NCBI RefSeq assembly: GCF_009363155.1
Contig: NZ_CP045302.1
Coordinates: 3,207,001-3,271,000, forward strand
DNA: 64,000 nucleotides
Source: Azotobacter salinestris
Lineage (GTDB): Bacteria > Pseudomonadota > Gammaproteobacteria > Pseudomonadales > Pseudomonadaceae
Direction of reading: 5' to 3'
Notes under the pieces: model-generated
Seen by the model: the letters and a program-made list of their open reading frames with translations, nothing else
The model's database searches: none
Told to the model about the DNA's origin: nothing
Position numbers and translations under genes: made by a program
In this document: positions 36,340-51,063 of the stretch, piece by piece
Position numbering within the stretch: position 1 is the stretch's first letter
How the letters are laid out: each line of letters begins with the position of its first letter

Positions 36340-36389
36340 GTCCTGTCTCTCCGCGGCGCGCGGCGAAGCTGATAAACTCCGCCGCCATC

Positions 36390-38300
<1,911 letters not shown>

Positions 38301-38400
38301 GGGTGTCGCCGGGGAAGGCGAGGGCCTGATCTGCGACGGAGCGGGGCCGGTGTGCCGACCCAGAAGCGTGTTGCGCTCGGCTTTCGCATCCGCCACTATT

Positions 38401-38419
38401 AATAATCACTCTCGATTAT
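38401..38419. promoter_or_regulatory. Fur-like box upstream of feoA
   Basis: AATAATCACTCTCGATTAT resembles the Fur palindrome (AATAATC with ATTAT arms) and lies just in front of feoA. It overlaps the first possible ATG (38418), which argues for a later translation start. Confidence 0.4.
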
Positions 38420-38429
38420 GAGACGTAGA

Positions 38430-38729
38430 ATGTCCAGTAAGACCATTGGTGGAGCTGTCTTGCCATCCGTCCATACGCCGCTGTATCGACTCCCCAAGGG
38501 CGCCAAGGCCACGGTTGTGGACGTGGTTTCCCACACCGTGTTCGGCGATCTGGACGATCAGGTGACGTTACGGCTGAAGGAGCTGGGTTTCTTGCCCGGA
38601 GCCACGCTGGAGGTCATCGGCTTTGGCCTGTTCGGTGCCGACCCGATTGCCGTGCGTATCAATGGCACCAAGTTCGGCCTGCGCCGCGCCGAGGCCGAGA
38701 AAGTCCTCGCTATCCTTCACCCCGCGTGA
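38430..38729 (+). CDS. feoA: FeoA iron(II) transport accessory protein
   Basis: A small SH3-like-fold protein needed for FeoB activity. The typical core is VTLRLKELGFLPGATLEVIG followed by DPIAVRINGTKFGLRRAEAE. Three starts are possible: ATG 38418 overlaps the Fur-like box, ATG 38430 (used here, 99 residues) has a weak GAG site, and TTG 38460 (89 residues) follows GGTGGAG with better spacing. feoB follows after 7 bases, so the pair is co-transcribed. Confidence 0.9.
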   Translation: MSSKTIGGAVLPSVHTPLYRLPKGAKATVVDVVSHTVFGDLDDQVTLRLKELGFLPGATLEVIGFGLFGADPIAVRINGTKFGLRRAEAEKVLAILHPA

Positions 38730-38736
38730 CGTCCTT

Positions 38737-40584
38737 ATGTCTCAACCTGTTTTGCACTTTGCTCTGGTGGGCAACCCCAACTGCGGCAAGACCGCGCTCT
38801 TCAACTGTCTGACCGGCGCCAAGGCCAAGGTGGCGAACTACGCCGGCGTTACTGTGGAAAAGCGCAGCGGCCCGCTGGCTGGCCTGTCCCGTCCCGCCGA
38901 ACTGATCGACCTGCCCGGTACCTACAGCCTGTACGTGGCCTCGCCGGACGAGCAGGTGGCGCGCCGCGTCATCCTCGGCGAGATGGCCGGCGAGGTGCGT
39001 CCCGACGTGCTGGTGGCGGTCGTCGACGCCACCAATATCAAGCTGGGTCTGCGCCTGGTGCTGGAGCTGAAGGAATTGGGCCTGCCGATGATTCTGGTGC
39101 TCAACCTGGCCGACGCAGCACGCGGCCGTGGCATCCAGATCCGTACCGAGCTGTTGGCCGAGCGTCTGGGCATGCCGGTGGTGGAAACCGTCGCCGTGCG
39201 CAAGAACGGCGTGGCCGACCTGCAGGCGGCTCTGCGCAGCCTGGCCGCCACGGTGCAGACCCGCACGGGCAGTCTCAGCCTGCCCGCGCGCAGCGAGGCG
39301 GTCGAATCCGTGTACGCACGCATCGATGCCCTGTTGGCCGAGTGCGTCGAGGCGTCGGATTTCACCCCGCGCTGGCAGGACAAGCTGGATGCGCTGGTCA
39401 TGCATCCGATACTGGGACTGGTGATTCTCGCGGCCATCCTGCTGCTGATGTTCCAGGCCGTGTTCGCCTGGGCGGCACCGTTGATGGATGGCATCGAAGC
39501 CTTGGCGGGCTGGCTGGGCGAGCAGATTGGCGCACTGCTTCCGGCCGGCATCCTGCACGATTTCGTGGTCGACGGACTGATCGCCGGCATGGGCAGCGTG
39601 CTGGTTTTCCTGCCGCAGATCATCATTCTGTTCGCCTTCATTCTGGCGTTGGAGGACTCCGGCTACCTGCCGCGCGCGGCCTTCTTGCTGGATCGCATGA
39701 TGCGAGGCGTCGGCCTGTCCGGGCGCTCGTTCATTCCGTTGCTGTCCAGCTTTGCCTGCGCGGTGCCCGGTATCATGTCCACGCGCTCCATCCCCAACCC
39801 GCGCGAGCGCCTGGTCACCATCATGACGGCGCCCTTGATGACCTGCTCGGCCCGCTTGCCGGTGTATGCGCTGGTGATCGGTGCCTTCGTACCGCAGCGT
39901 ACCGTCTGGGGCATGTTCAATCTGCAGGGGCTCACCCTGTTCTTCCTGTATGTCGCCGGCATTGTCAGCGCCGCGCTGGTGGCGTGGCTCATGCGTCAGC
40001 AACGAGGGGGGGGGAACGCCTTCCCGCTGTTGCTGGAGCTGCCCAACTACCGCTGGCCCAACCTGTATCACTTTCTGCTGGGGCTGAAGGAGCGGGCGTG
40101 GATCTTCCTGCGCCGCGTGGGCACCATCATCCTGGCGTTGTCCATCGTGCTGTGGTTCCTGGCGACCTTTCCGCAGGCGCCGGAGAACGCCACGCTGCCG
40201 GCCATCGAATACAGCTTTGCAGGTATGCTGGGCAAGTTCATGCAGCCGCTGTTCGAGCCGCTGGGTTTTAACTGGCAGATGTGCATCGCCCTGATTCCGG
40301 CCATGGCCGCGCGCGAGGTGGCGGTCAGTGCGTTGGCCACCGTGTACGCGGTCAGCGGCGGCGATGCCGTGCTGGGCAATTCGCTGGCCCACAGCTGGAG
40401 CCTGCCGGTGGCATTGGCCTATCTGGCCTGGTTCGTGTATGCGCCGCAGTGCCTGTCGACCATTGCCGTGGTGAGGCGCGAGACCAACTCCGCACGGGCC
40501 ACGCTGGTGTTTACCGCTTATCTGTTTGCGCTGGCCTACGTCGCGGCGCTGCTGGTGCGGCAACTCTCGGCATTCTGGGCGTGA
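38737..40584 (+). CDS. feoB: Iron(II) transporter FeoB
   Basis: A 615-residue inner-membrane transporter. An N-terminal GTPase (G1 GNPNCGKT at about 12, G3 DLPGTYSL, G4 LNLAD) leads through a GDI linker to two Gate domains of membrane helices, including SGRSFIPLLSSFACAVPGI and MAAREVAVSALATVYA. The length is shorter than E. coli FeoB (773), as in the compact FeoB class. It is fed by FeoA and followed by a small Cys-rich protein. The feo operon is absent from this position in most Pseudomonas genomes. Confidence 0.95.
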   Translation: MSQPVLHFALVGNPNCGKTALFNCLTGAKAKVANYAGVTVEKRSGPLAGLSRPAELIDLPGTYSLYVASPDEQVARRVILGEMAGEVRPDVLVAVVDATNIKLGLRLVLELKELGLPMILVLNLADAARGRGIQIRTELLAERLGMPVVETVAVRKNGVADLQAALRSLAATVQTRTGSLSLPARSEAVESVYARIDALLAECVEASDFTPRWQDKLDALVMHPILGLVILAAILLLMFQAVFAWAAPLMDGIEALAGWLGEQIGALLPAGILHDFVVDGLIAGMGSVLVFLPQIIILFAFILALEDSGYLPRAAFLLDRMMRGVGLSGRSFIPLLSSFACAVPGIMSTRSIPNPRERLVTIMTAPLMTCSARLPVYALVIGAFVPQRTVWGMFNLQGLTLFFLYVAGIVSAALVAWLMRQQRGGGNAFPLLLELPNYRWPNLYHFLLGLKERAWIFLRRVGTIILALSIVLWFLATFPQAPENATLPAIEYSFAGMLGKFMQPLFEPLGFNWQMCIALIPAMAAREVAVSALATVYAVSGGDAVLGNSLAHSWSLPVALAYLAWFVYAPQCLSTIAVVRRETNSARATLVFTAYLFALAYVAALLVRQLSAFWA

Positions 40585-40600
40585 AAGAGGGAGTGCGATT

Positions 40601-40747
40601 ATGGCGGGTCAATGGATGCAGGGCGTCGTCGTCGGACTGATGGTCGCCTGTGCGGTGCTCTACCTGCTGCGCAAGTATCTGCCATGCAGCCGCAGGGCCA
40701 AGGGGCGCGGCGACTGCGCGAACTGCTCCGGCGATGGGTGTCATTGA
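40601..40747 (+). CDS. FeoB-associated Cys-rich membrane protein
   Basis: Forty-eight residues. One membrane helix (GVVVGLMVACAVLYLLRKYL) is followed by a cytoplasmic basic tail with four Cys (CSRRAKGRGDCANCSGDGCH). This matches the small proteins found downstream of feoB in many bacteria. GAGGGAG precedes the ATG. The role in iron transport is inferred from position; the cysteines may bind Fe(II). Confidence 0.75.
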   Translation: MAGQWMQGVVVGLMVACAVLYLLRKYLPCSRRAKGRGDCANCSGDGCH

Positions 40748-40886
40748 CGACTTGTCTGGCCTGCTCCGCAGGTCGGGGTGGTCCGCAGGGCGTAGCCCCG
40801 CGCGACGGTGCCTGCCGGGTGAGCGGTTAGGTTACGCTACGCTAACTGGATCTACAGTAGTTGCCGCGGGGTGGAGGAGCCGAAAC

Positions 40887-41336
40887 ATGCGTGTCTGGAT
40901 CGATGCCGACGCCTGCCCGCGGGCGGCCAAGGATCTGGTGATCAAGTTCGCCCTGAAGCGCAGTTTCGAAGTGCTGCTGGTGGCCGGTCAGAGCCAGGTC
41001 AAGCCGGCATTCGCCTGCGTACGGCTGATCGTGGTGCCGAGTGGTCCCGATGCAGCCGACGACTATCTGGTGGAGAACGCCGCGCCGGGGGAGCTGGTGA
41101 TCTGCAGTGACATCCCGCTCGCCGACCGCCTGTTCAAGAAGGGGGTGGCCGCGCTGGATCCGCGCGGGCACGAATTCGACGAGCGCAACATGGGCGAGCG
41201 CCTGGCCCTGCGCAACCTGCTCAGCGACCTACGCGACCAGGGCCAGATGGGCGGTGGCCAGCCGCCCTATGGCGAGCGCGAGCGGCAAGCCTTCGCCAAC
41301 ACGCTGGATCGCCTGCTCGTGCGTCTGAGCCGCTGA
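40887..41336 (+). CDS. YaiI/YqxD family protein (DUF188)
   Basis: A 149-residue PIN-like-fold protein beginning MRVWIDADACPRAAKDLVIK and containing VICSDIPLADRLFKKG and the conserved DERNMGERLALRNLL. The function has not been established in any organism. A GGAGGAG site lies before the ATG. It is separated from the feo operon by about 140 bases and convergent with elbB. Confidence 0.88.
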   Translation: MRVWIDADACPRAAKDLVIKFALKRSFEVLLVAGQSQVKPAFACVRLIVVPSGPDAADDYLVENAAPGELVICSDIPLADRLFKKGVAALDPRGHEFDERNMGERLALRNLLSDLRDQGQMGGGQPPYGERERQAFANTLDRLLVRLSR

Positions 41337-41340
41337 CCGG

Positions 41341-43366
<2,026 letters not shown>

Positions 43367-43384
43367 TTTTCCCGGGAAGTGCAG

Positions 43385-45607
43385 ATGAACACTGAAGGTC
43401 TCAACGACAACGCCTTGCTCGAAGCCGAACCGGCAGACGAGGCACTCGCCCGGCTCCAGAAGGCGGAGCCCGGCAAGGAAGCGGCGCCCGTCCAGGATGA
43501 GCCGGTCCCGGAGGCGCTGTCCGCGCCGGTGCCGAGTCTGGACGACACCAGCCTGTACATCCATCGCGAGCTGTCCCAGCTGCAGTTCAATGCCCGCGTG
43601 CTGGCGCAGGCGCTGGACGAGTCTTATCCGCTGCTCGAGCGGCTGAAGTTCCTGTTGATCTTCTCCGGCAATCTCGACGAGTTCTTCCAGATCCGCGTCG
43701 CCGGCCTGAAGAAGCAGGTCGCCTTCGCCCGCGAACTGGCCGGCGCCGATGGCCTGCAGCCGCATCAGGCGCTGCCCTGGATCAGCGAGCAGGTGCATGA
43801 GCTGGTGGCCCGCCAGTACGCCATCCTCAACGAGGTGCTGCTGCCCGAGTTGGTCCGCCACCAGATCAACTTCATCCGTCGCCGCAACTGGACTGCCAAG
43901 GTCAAGGCCTGGGTGCGTCGCTACTTCCGCGAGGAGATCGCACCGATCATCACGCCGATCGGCCTCGATCCGACGCACCCCTTCCCGCTGCTGGTGAACA
44001 AGAGCCTGAACTTCATCGTCGAGCTGGAGGGGCTGGATGCCTTCGGTCGCGATTCCGGGCTGGCGATACTGCCGGCGCCGCGCCTGCTGCCGCGAGTGAT
44101 CCGCATTCCGGAAGAGGTGGGCGGTCCCGGCGACAACTTCGTCTTCCTTTCCTCGATGATCCACGCCCATGCCGACGACCTGTTCCAGGGCATGAAGGTC
44201 AAGGGCTGCTACCAGTTCCGCCTGACCCGCAACGCCGACCTGTCGGTGGACGAGGATGTCGAGGACCTGGCCCGCGCCCTGCGCGGCGAGCTGTATTCCC
44301 GGCGCTTCGGCGATGCGGTGCGGCTGGAGGTGGTGGACACCTGTCCGCAGCACCTGACCGGCTACCTGCTCAAGCAATTCGGCCTGTCCGAAGCGGAGAT
44401 GTACCGGGTCGACGGCCCGGTCAACCTGACCCGCCTGTTCAGCATCACCAGCCTGGACAGCCATCCCGAGCTGCAGCATGCCCCCTTCACCCCGGTGATT
44501 CCCAAGGCGCTGCAGAACAGCGAGAACATGTTCAGCGTGATCGGCAGGCAGGACATGCTGCTGCTGCATCCCTTCGAGTCCTTCACGCCGGTGGTCGACC
44601 TGTTGCGCCAGGCGGCCAAGGACCCTCACGTGCTAGCAATCAAGCAGACGCTGTACCGCTCCGGGGCCAATTCGGAGATCGTCGATGCCCTGGTGGAGGC
44701 GGCGCGCAACGGCAAGGAGGTCACCGCGGTGGTCGAGCTGCGCGCGCGCTTCGATGAGGAGTCCAACCTGCAGCTGGCCAGCCGCCTGCAGCAGGCGGGC
44801 GCGGTGGTCATCTACGGGGTGGTCGGCTTCAAGACCCACGCCAAGATGATGCTGATCCTGCGCCGCGAGAACGGCGAGCTGCGCCGCTACGCGCACCTCG
44901 GAACCGGCAACTACCACACCGCCAACGCCCGCCTGTACACGGACTACAGTCTGCTGACCGCCGACGTGGCGCTGTGCGAGGACGTCTCCAAGCTGTTCAA
45001 CCAACTGATCGGCATGGGCAAGACCCTGCGCATGAAGAAGCTCTTGCATGCGCCCTTCACCCTGAAGAAGGCCCTGCTCGACATGATCGCCCGCGAGACT
45101 CAGCATGCCAGCGAGGGTCGGCCGGCGCACATCATCATCAAGGTCAACGCCCTGACCGATGCGAAGATGATCCGGGCGCTTTACAAGGCCAGCCAGACCG
45201 GCGTGCGGGTCGATCTGATCGTGCGCGGCATGTGCTGCCTGCGCCCGGGCATCCTGGGCGTCTCGCACAACATCCAGGTGCGCTCGATCATCGGCCGCTT
45301 CCTCGAGCACGCGCGGGTGTTCTACTTCCTCAACGACGGCGAGGAGAAGCTCTACCTGTCCAGCGCCGACTGGATGGAGCGCAATCTCGACCGGCGGGTC
45401 GAGACCTGCTTCCCGGTCGAGGGCAAGAAGCTGATGCTGCGGGTGAAGAAGGAACTGGAGGCCTACCTCGGCGACAACACCCACAGCTGGCAGCTGCAGC
45501 CCGACGGCAGCTACCTGCGCAACAGCCCGAGCGGCAACCAGAACCCGCGCAGCGTGCAGGCCATGCTGCTGGAGAAGCTGAGCAGCCCCACGCTCGGTAC
45601 CCGCTGA
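43385..45607 (+). CDS. ppk1: Polyphosphate kinase
   Basis: A 740-residue PPK1 that polymerises the terminal phosphate of ATP into polyphosphate. The catalytic core shows the phospholipase-D-like domain: the HxK motif region [18 protein letters not shown], followed by [15 protein letters not shown]. An acidic N-terminal extension of about 60 residues precedes the ordinary start of homology ([17 protein letters not shown]). ATG 43385 is preferred over the upstream GTG 43379. Convergent with the exopolyphosphatase gene, so synthesis and breakdown are encoded side by side. Confidence 0.96.
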   Translation: MNTEGLNDNALLEAEPADEALARLQKAEPGKEAAPVQDEPVPEALSAPVPSLDDTSLYIHRELSQLQFNARVLAQALDESYPLLERLKFLLIFSGNLDEFFQIRVAGLKKQVAFARELAGADGLQPHQALPWISEQVHELVARQYAILNEVLLPELVRHQINFIRRRNWTAKVKAWVRRYFREEIAPIITPIGLDPTHPFPLLVNKSLNFIVELEGLDAFGRDSGLAILPAPRLLPRVIRIPEEVGGPGDNFVFLSSMIHAHADDLFQGMKVKGCYQFRLTRNADLSVDEDVEDLARALRGELYSRRFGDAVRLEVVDTCPQHLTGYLLKQFGLSEAEMYRVDGPVNLTRLFSITSLDSHPELQHAPFTPVIPKALQNSENMFSVIGRQDMLLLHPFESFTPVVDLLRQAAKDPHVLAIKQTLYRSGANSEIVDALVEAARNGKEVTAVVELRARFDEESNLQLASRLQQAGAVVIYGVVGFKTHAKMMLILRRENGELRRYAHLGTGNYHTANARLYTDYSLLTADVALCEDVSKLFNQLIGMGKTLRMKKLLHAPFTLKKALLDMIARETQHASEGRPAHIIIKVNALTDAKMIRALYKASQTGVRVDLIVRGMCCLRPGILGVSHNIQVRSIIGRFLEHARVFYFLNDGEEKLYLSSADWMERNLDRRVETCFPVEGKKLMLRVKKELEAYLGDNTHSWQLQPDGSYLRNSPSGNQNPRSVQAMLLEKLSSPTLGTR

Positions 45608-45652
45608 GGATGCGCGGCGGGGGCGCCGAGTGGCGGCTCCGCCGCCAGTGCT

Positions 45653-47158
45653 TCAGCGGACCTGGATGCCGTAGCCGACCCGCGCCAGCCATTCGGCCTC
45701 CTGGGCGAAGTCGGCCTGGGTCAGCGGGTTGGCGTTCAGCCAGCCCTCGGGGAAGATCAGCTCCAGCGCGCGCTCGCTGGCGCGGAACTGCACCTTGGGC
45801 ATCTCCTGGGTGCCACGGATGTGGTGGAAGAGGATCGCGACGCGCAGCAGGATGCACAGTCGCACCAGCTTGTCGCCATCGTCGCTGCTGAATTCGCTGA
45901 ACTTGTCCCGCGGGATGTTGCGCCGGTGGCCGCGGACCAGCAGGGCGAGCATCTGCTGATCCTTGCGCGAGAAGCCGGCCAGGTCGGAATGCTCGATCAG
46001 GTAGGCGCCGTGCTTGTGGTAGTGGTAGTGGGCGATATCCAGGCCGATCTCGTGCACCCGCGCCGCCCAACTCAGCAGTTCACGATGGTTCTCATCCTCC
46101 AGACCCCAGGCGGCGGCGACCTGCTCCAGCGCCGAGAGTGCCTTGGCCTCGACCCGTGCGGCCTGCTCCACGTCGACGCGATAGCGCTCCATCAGCGAGA
46201 CGAGGGTGCGCTCGCGGACGTCCTCGTGATGGTGACGGCCGAGCAGGTCGTAGAGCACGCCTTCGCGCAGGGCGCCGTCCGAGTAGGTCATCGTCTGCAG
46301 CTGCAGGGCGTCGAATACCGCCTCCAGGATCGCCAGGCCGGCGGGAAAAATGGCCCGACGGTCTGCCTTGATGCCGTCCATGTCCAGCTTTTCCACGTCG
46401 CCGAGCTTGAACAGCCTGCGTTTCAGCCAGGCGATGCCCTCGGCGGTCACCTCGCCATTGCTGTGCCCGTCACCCTGAATCGCTAGGCCGACCGCACGGA
46501 TGGTTCCCGAGGAGCCCACCGCCTCCTGCCAGCCGAGGCGCTGCAGGGCATTCTCGATGGACATCAGCTCCAGGCGTGCCGCGGTATAGGCTTGGGCATA
46601 GCGGGCCGGGGTGATCTTGCCGTCGGCGAAATGGGTGCGGGTATAGCTGACGCTGCCCATCTGCAGGCTTTCGCGCAGCAACGGCTCGAAGTTCTCGCCA
46701 ATGATGAATTCCGTGCTTCCGCCGCCGATATCCACGACCAGTCGCTTGCCGGCAGCGGCCGGCAGGGTGTGGGAGACGCCGAGATAGATCAGGCGTGCCT
46801 CCTCGCGACCGGAGATCAGTTCCACCGGGTGCCCGAGTATCTCGTTCGCGCGGCGGATGAATTCGTTGCGATTGCGCGCCTCGCGCAGGGCGTTGGTGGC
46901 GACGATGCGCACCGCCCCCTTCGGCATGCCGTTGATCAGTTGGGCGAAGCGGCGCAGGCAGTCGAGCCCGCGCTGCATCGCCTCCTCGCTGAGCTGGTGC
47001 TGGTCGTCGAGCCCCGCGCCCAGCTGGACCTTCTCGCCCAGGCGCTCGAGCGGGCGGATCTCGGTCCGGTCGGGCTTGGCCAGTACCATGTGGAAGCTGT
47101 TGGAGCCAAGGTCGATGGCGGCAATCAGGGGAAAGCTCTCGGCTTGGGTTTTTGGCAT
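45653..47158 (-). CDS. ppx: Exopolyphosphatase
   Basis: A 501-residue sugar-kinase/actin-fold phosphatase that removes phosphate from polyphosphate ends and may also act on pppGpp. Phosphate-binding motifs are [15 protein letters not shown] (about residue 14) and [11 protein letters not shown] (about 140), and the HD-like C-terminal domain includes [20 protein letters not shown]. It converges with ppk and diverges from trxA, whose start is about 350 bases away. Confidence 0.95.
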   Translation of the reverse strand: MPKTQAESFPLIAAIDLGSNSFHMVLAKPDRTEIRPLERLGEKVQLGAGLDDQHQLSEEAMQRGLDCLRRFAQLINGMPKGAVRIVATNALREARNRNEFIRRANEILGHPVELISGREEARLIYLGVSHTLPAAAGKRLVVDIGGGSTEFIIGENFEPLLRESLQMGSVSYTRTHFADGKITPARYAQAYTAARLELMSIENALQRLGWQEAVGSSGTIRAVGLAIQGDGHSNGEVTAEGIAWLKRRLFKLGDVEKLDMDGIKADRRAIFPAGLAILEAVFDALQLQTMTYSDGALREGVLYDLLGRHHHEDVRERTLVSLMERYRVDVEQAARVEAKALSALEQVAAAWGLEDENHRELLSWAARVHEIGLDIAHYHYHKHGAYLIEHSDLAGFSRKDQQMLALLVRGHRRNIPRDKFSEFSSDDGDKLVRLCILLRVAILFHHIRGTQEMPKVQFRASERALELIFPEGWLNANPLTQADFAQEAEWLARVGYGIQVR

Positions 47159-47504
47159 GTCAGGTGTCTCGATGGCAGAACCGCGCCGTTCGGCCACGGG
47201 GGAGCAGTTGTACCAGTTTACGGATGAAGGGTCCAAGGCAGCTTGTGCGATAGGCGGCCTATTATAAGACTTGATGCCGGTCGGGGACGATGCGCCCGAA
47301 TGTCCCTTGGCGGAGGTGCGCAGGGTGACGGGCAGGCGGGCCCGGAGCATGGCCTTGTGCGACCGGGTGCCGACCTGCAGCCGGGCGCCCTTTTTGCACT
47401 CCTGGAGCCTGAAGGCGGGGCAGGGCGGCGCGCTCGCCTTCCTGTGCCGACCAATGCGGGCTATCATGTTCGGAAATTTGTGCTTCCGACCACGGAGATT
47501 TTCC

Positions 47505-47831
47505 ATGAGCGAACTCATCACCAACGTCAGCGACGCCAGCTTCGAGCAGGATGTGCTTCAGGCCGAGGGGCCGGTGCTTGTCGACTATTGGGCCGAATGG
47601 TGCGGGCCGTGCAAGATGATCGCCCCTGTGCTCAACGAAATCGCCAAGGATTACGAAGGCCGGCTGAAGATCTGCAAGCTCAACATCGATGAAAACCAGG
47701 GCACTCCGGCGAAGTACGGCGTGCGCGGCATTCCGACCCTGATGCTGTTCAAGGGTGGCAACGTCGAGGCGACCAAGGTGGGCGCCCTGTCCAAGTCGCA
47801 GCTGGCCGCCTTTCTCGACAGCAATATCTGA
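47505..47831 (+). CDS. trxA: Thioredoxin 1
   Basis: A 108-residue thioredoxin with the redox motif WCGPC (residues 32-36) and the cis-Pro region [11 protein letters not shown]. It reduces disulfides in cytoplasmic enzymes such as ribonucleotide reductase. The position between ppx and rho is conserved in gammaproteobacteria. Confidence 0.97.
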   Translation: MSELITNVSDASFEQDVLQAEGPVLVDYWAEWCGPCKMIAPVLNEIAKDYEGRLKICKLNIDENQGTPAKYGVRGIPTLMLFKGGNVEATKVGALSKSQLAAFLDSNI

Positions 47832-48162
47832 GCTCGCCTGCCAAGCGCATCCTGAGCTCCCGGGCCGGCTGGAAGCATGAAAGCCAGGGCGGGCTCGGTC
47901 CCGTGGTCCCGAGCCCGGCGGGTTGTGTGTGGCAAGAAAGGCGGAGAGCGGCCTGTTCGCCGGATCCGGGGTCGCAGTTTTTATCGTGCGAGGCTGGACG
48001 CACCTTTTTCGGGGTGTTAGATTCGGCTCTCGCAGCGAATTTAACGCTGTCCTCCGTCAGTCGTCGCCGACGCATCTCTTTAGAACAAGTACAGCGATCC
48101 GATCGCCTTCCCTGCGGCGCGGCTTTCCCAAGCTCAACGCTTTCTGCCCCCCTTATCGTCTT
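47832..48162 (+). other. trxA-rho intergenic region with the rho leader
   Basis: 331 bases without a convincing gene. A hairpin (CGGGCTCGG/CCGAGCCCG, 47890-47917) follows trxA without a T-tract. The part from about 47980 onward is less GC-rich and probably includes the rho promoter and a leader; in E. coli, rho is autoregulated by Rho-dependent attenuation in its leader. A long C-rich and pyrimidine-rich stretch (about 48080-48160), suited to Rho binding, lies before the ATG. Confidence 0.45.
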
Positions 48163-49422
48163 ATGAATCTGACCGAACTCAAGCAAAAGCCTATTACCGA
48201 ACTGCTGGAAATGGCCGAACAGATGGGCCTGGAGAACATGGCCCGTTCGCGCAAGCAGGATGTGATTTTCTCCCTGCTGAAGAAGCATGCGAAAAGCGGC
48301 GAGGAAATCTCCGGTGATGGCGTGCTGGAGATCCTTCAGGACGGCTTCGGATTCCTGCGCAGCGCGGACTCCTCCTACCTGGCCGGCCCGGACGACATCT
48401 ACGTCTCGCCGAGCCAGATCCGCCGCTTCAACCTGCGCACCGGCGACACCATCGTCGGCAAGATCCGTCCGCCGAAGGAGGGCGAGCGCTACTTCGCACT
48501 GCTCAAGGTCGACTCGATCAACTTCGACCGGCCGGAAAACGCGAAGAACAAGATTCTCTTCGAGAACCTCACCCCGCTGTTCCCCAATGCCCGTCTCACC
48601 ATGGAGGCCGGCAACGGCTCCACCGAAGACCTCACCGGCCGCGTGATCGACCTCTGCGCGCCGATCGGCAAGGGGCAGCGTGGTCTGATCGTCGCGCCGC
48701 CGAAGGCCGGCAAGACGATCATGCTGCAGAACATCGCCAGCAACATCACGCGCAACAACCCGGAAGTGCACCTGATCGTCCTGCTGATCGACGAGCGCCC
48801 GGAGGAGGTGACCGAGATGCAGCGCACCGTGCGCGGCGAAGTGGTCGCCTCCACCTTCGACGAGCCGCCGACCCGCCATGTGCAGGTCGCCGAGATGGTC
48901 ATCGAGAAGGCCAAGCGCCTGGTCGAGCACAAGAAGGACGTGGTGATTCTGCTCGACTCCATCACCCGTCTGGCGCGTGCCTACAACACCGTGATTCCCA
49001 GCTCCGGCAAGGTGCTCACCGGCGGTGTCGACGCCCATGCCCTGGAGAAGCCCAAGCGTTTCTTCGGCGCCGCGCGCAACATCGAGGAGGGCGGCAGCCT
49101 GACCATCCTCGCCACCGCCCTGGTGGAAACCGGCTCGAAGATGGACGAGGTGATCTACGAGGAGTTCAAGGGCACCGGCAACCTGGAACTGCAGCTCGAC
49201 CGGCGCATCGCCGAGAAGCGCGTGTTCCCGGCGATCAACATCAACCGTTCCGGTACCCGTCGCGAAGAGCTCCTGACCGGCGAGGAGGAGCTGCAGCGCA
49301 TGTGGATTCTGCGCAAGATCCTGCATCCCATGGACGAGATCGCCGCCATCGAATTCCTCCTCGACCGTCTGAAGGACACCAAGACCAACGAGGAATTCTT
49401 CCAGTCGATGAAGCGGAAGTAA
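48163..49422 (+). CDS. rho: Transcription termination factor Rho
   Basis: A 419-residue hexameric RNA-dependent ATPase that terminates transcription. The N-terminal domain leads to the RNA-binding OB-fold ([15 protein letters not shown]) and the ATPase core with Walker A APPKAGKT, the LIDERPEEV block and the Q/R-loop regions. It is the same length as the Pseudomonas protein. Confidence 0.98.
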   Translation: MNLTELKQKPITELLEMAEQMGLENMARSRKQDVIFSLLKKHAKSGEEISGDGVLEILQDGFGFLRSADSSYLAGPDDIYVSPSQIRRFNLRTGDTIVGKIRPPKEGERYFALLKVDSINFDRPENAKNKILFENLTPLFPNARLTMEAGNGSTEDLTGRVIDLCAPIGKGQRGLIVAPPKAGKTIMLQNIASNITRNNPEVHLIVLLIDERPEEVTEMQRTVRGEVVASTFDEPPTRHVQVAEMVIEKAKRLVEHKKDVVILLDSITRLARAYNTVIPSSGKVLTGGVDAHALEKPKRFFGAARNIEEGGSLTILATALVETGSKMDEVIYEEFKGTGNLELQLDRRIAEKRVFPAININRSGTRREELLTGEEELQRMWILRKILHPMDEIAAIEFLLDRLKDTKTNEEFFQSMKRK

Positions 49423-49518
49423 TCCGCCGCGACAAGTCGCAAGCCTCGCACTGCAAGGGGGCAGGCTGGCGCCGTCACCCTGCGACATGGGGTTTGCAGC
49501 CAGAGGCTCGCAGTTTCC

Positions 49519-50985
49519 ATGAAATACTCCGATCTTCGCGACTTCCTGCGCGCCCTGGAGGCGCGTGGCGAGCTCAAGCGCATCCAGACGCCGGTCTCAC
49601 CCATACTGGAAATGACCGAAATCTGCGACCGTACCCTGCGTCGCGGCGGGCCCGCGCTGCTGTTCGAGAGGCCGGCGGGCTTCGACATGCCGGTGCTCGG
49701 CAACCTGTTCGGCACGCCGCAGCGGGTGGCCTTCGGCATGGGTGCCGAGGATGTCTCCGAGCTGCGCGAGATCGGCCGACTGCTGGCCTTCCTCAAGGAA
49801 CCGGAGCCGCCCAGGGGCCTCAGAGACGCCTGGGACAAGCTGCCGCTTTTCAAGAGAGTGGTCAGCATGGCGCCCAAGGTGCTGAAGGACGCACCCTGCC
49901 AGGAGGTGATCCTCGAAGGCGAGGAGGTCGACCTCGGCAGGCTGCCGGTGCAGCACTGCTGGCCGGGCGATGCCGCGCCGCTGATCACCTGGGGGCTGAC
50001 CATCACCCGCGGGCCGAACAAGGAGCGGCAGAACCTCGGTATCTACCGGCAGCAGGTGATCGGCCGCAACAAGGTGATCATGCGCTGGCTCAGCCATCGT
50101 GGCGGTGCGCTGGACTATCGCGAATGGTGCCAGAAGCATCCGGATCGCCCCTATCCGGTGGCGGTGGCTCTGGGTGCCGACCCGGCAACCATCCTCGGTG
50201 CGGTCACGCCGGTGCCGGATACCCTGTCCGAATATGCCTTCGCCGGCCTGCTGCGCGGCCAGCGCACCGAGCTGGTCAAGGCCGTCGGCAGCGATCTGCA
50301 GGTGCCGGCCAGTGCGGAAATCGTGCTGGAAGGCCACATCCATCCGGGGGAGATGGCCGACGAGGGGCCCTACGGCGACCATACCGGCTACTACAACGAG
50401 ATCGACCGCTTCCCGGTATTCACCATTGAGCGCATCACTCGCCGGCGCGACGCCATCTACCACAGCACCTATACCGGACGGCCGCCGGATGAGCCGGCCG
50501 TGCTCGGCGTGGCGCTGAACGAAGTGTTCGTGCCGATCCTGCAGAAGCAGTTCCCCGAGATCGTCGATTTCTATCTGCCACCGGAGGGCTGTTCCTACCG
50601 CATGGCGGTGGTGACCATCAGGAAGCAGTATCCGGGCCATGCCAAGCGGGTGATGCTGGGGGTCTGGTCATTCCTGCGCCAGTTCATGTATACCAAATTC
50701 GTCATCGTCACCGACGACGATATCGATGCCCGCGACTGGAACGACGTGATCTGGGCCATCACCACGCGCATGGATCCCAAGCGCGACACGGTGTTGATCG
50801 ACAACACGCCCATCGACTACCTCGATTTCGCCTCGCCGATCTCCGGCCTGGGTTCGAAGATGGGGCTGGACGCCACCCACAAGTGGCCGGGCGAGACCAG
50901 CCGCGAGTGGGGGCGGGCCATCCGCCAGGATCCTGCGGTGAAGCAGCGCGTCGACGAACTCTGGCCGCTGCTGGGCATCGACTGA
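49519..50985 (+). CDS. ubiD: 4-hydroxy-3-polyprenylbenzoate decarboxylase UbiD
   Basis: A 488-residue prenylated-FMN-dependent decarboxylase of the ubiquinone pathway. It begins [20 protein letters not shown] and shows the prFMN/Mn region ([19 protein letters not shown]), [14 protein letters not shown] and [20 protein letters not shown] with the catalytic acid-base residues. The partner ubiX (prFMN synthesis) is not in the window. It follows rho. Confidence 0.96.
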   Translation: MKYSDLRDFLRALEARGELKRIQTPVSPILEMTEICDRTLRRGGPALLFERPAGFDMPVLGNLFGTPQRVAFGMGAEDVSELREIGRLLAFLKEPEPPRGLRDAWDKLPLFKRVVSMAPKVLKDAPCQEVILEGEEVDLGRLPVQHCWPGDAAPLITWGLTITRGPNKERQNLGIYRQQVIGRNKVIMRWLSHRGGALDYREWCQKHPDRPYPVAVALGADPATILGAVTPVPDTLSEYAFAGLLRGQRTELVKAVGSDLQVPASAEIVLEGHIHPGEMADEGPYGDHTGYYNEIDRFPVFTIERITRRRDAIYHSTYTGRPPDEPAVLGVALNEVFVPILQKQFPEIVDFYLPPEGCSYRMAVVTIRKQYPGHAKRVMLGVWSFLRQFMYTKFVIVTDDDIDARDWNDVIWAITTRMDPKRDTVLIDNTPIDYLDFASPISGLGSKMGLDATHKWPGETSREWGRAIRQDPAVKQRVDELWPLLGID

Positions 50986-51063
50986 GAGGCGCCTGCCATC
51001 CCGTTCTTACTTGGATGCGGCCCAGGCCGCTTCCTCGATCCACCCTTGCTGCGACGGAACATC

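Noticed and set aside
35631-36389. Upstream extension of the ABC-F gene
   Set aside because: It covers algP and the TIGR02444 gene in other frames; homology begins at ATG 36390.
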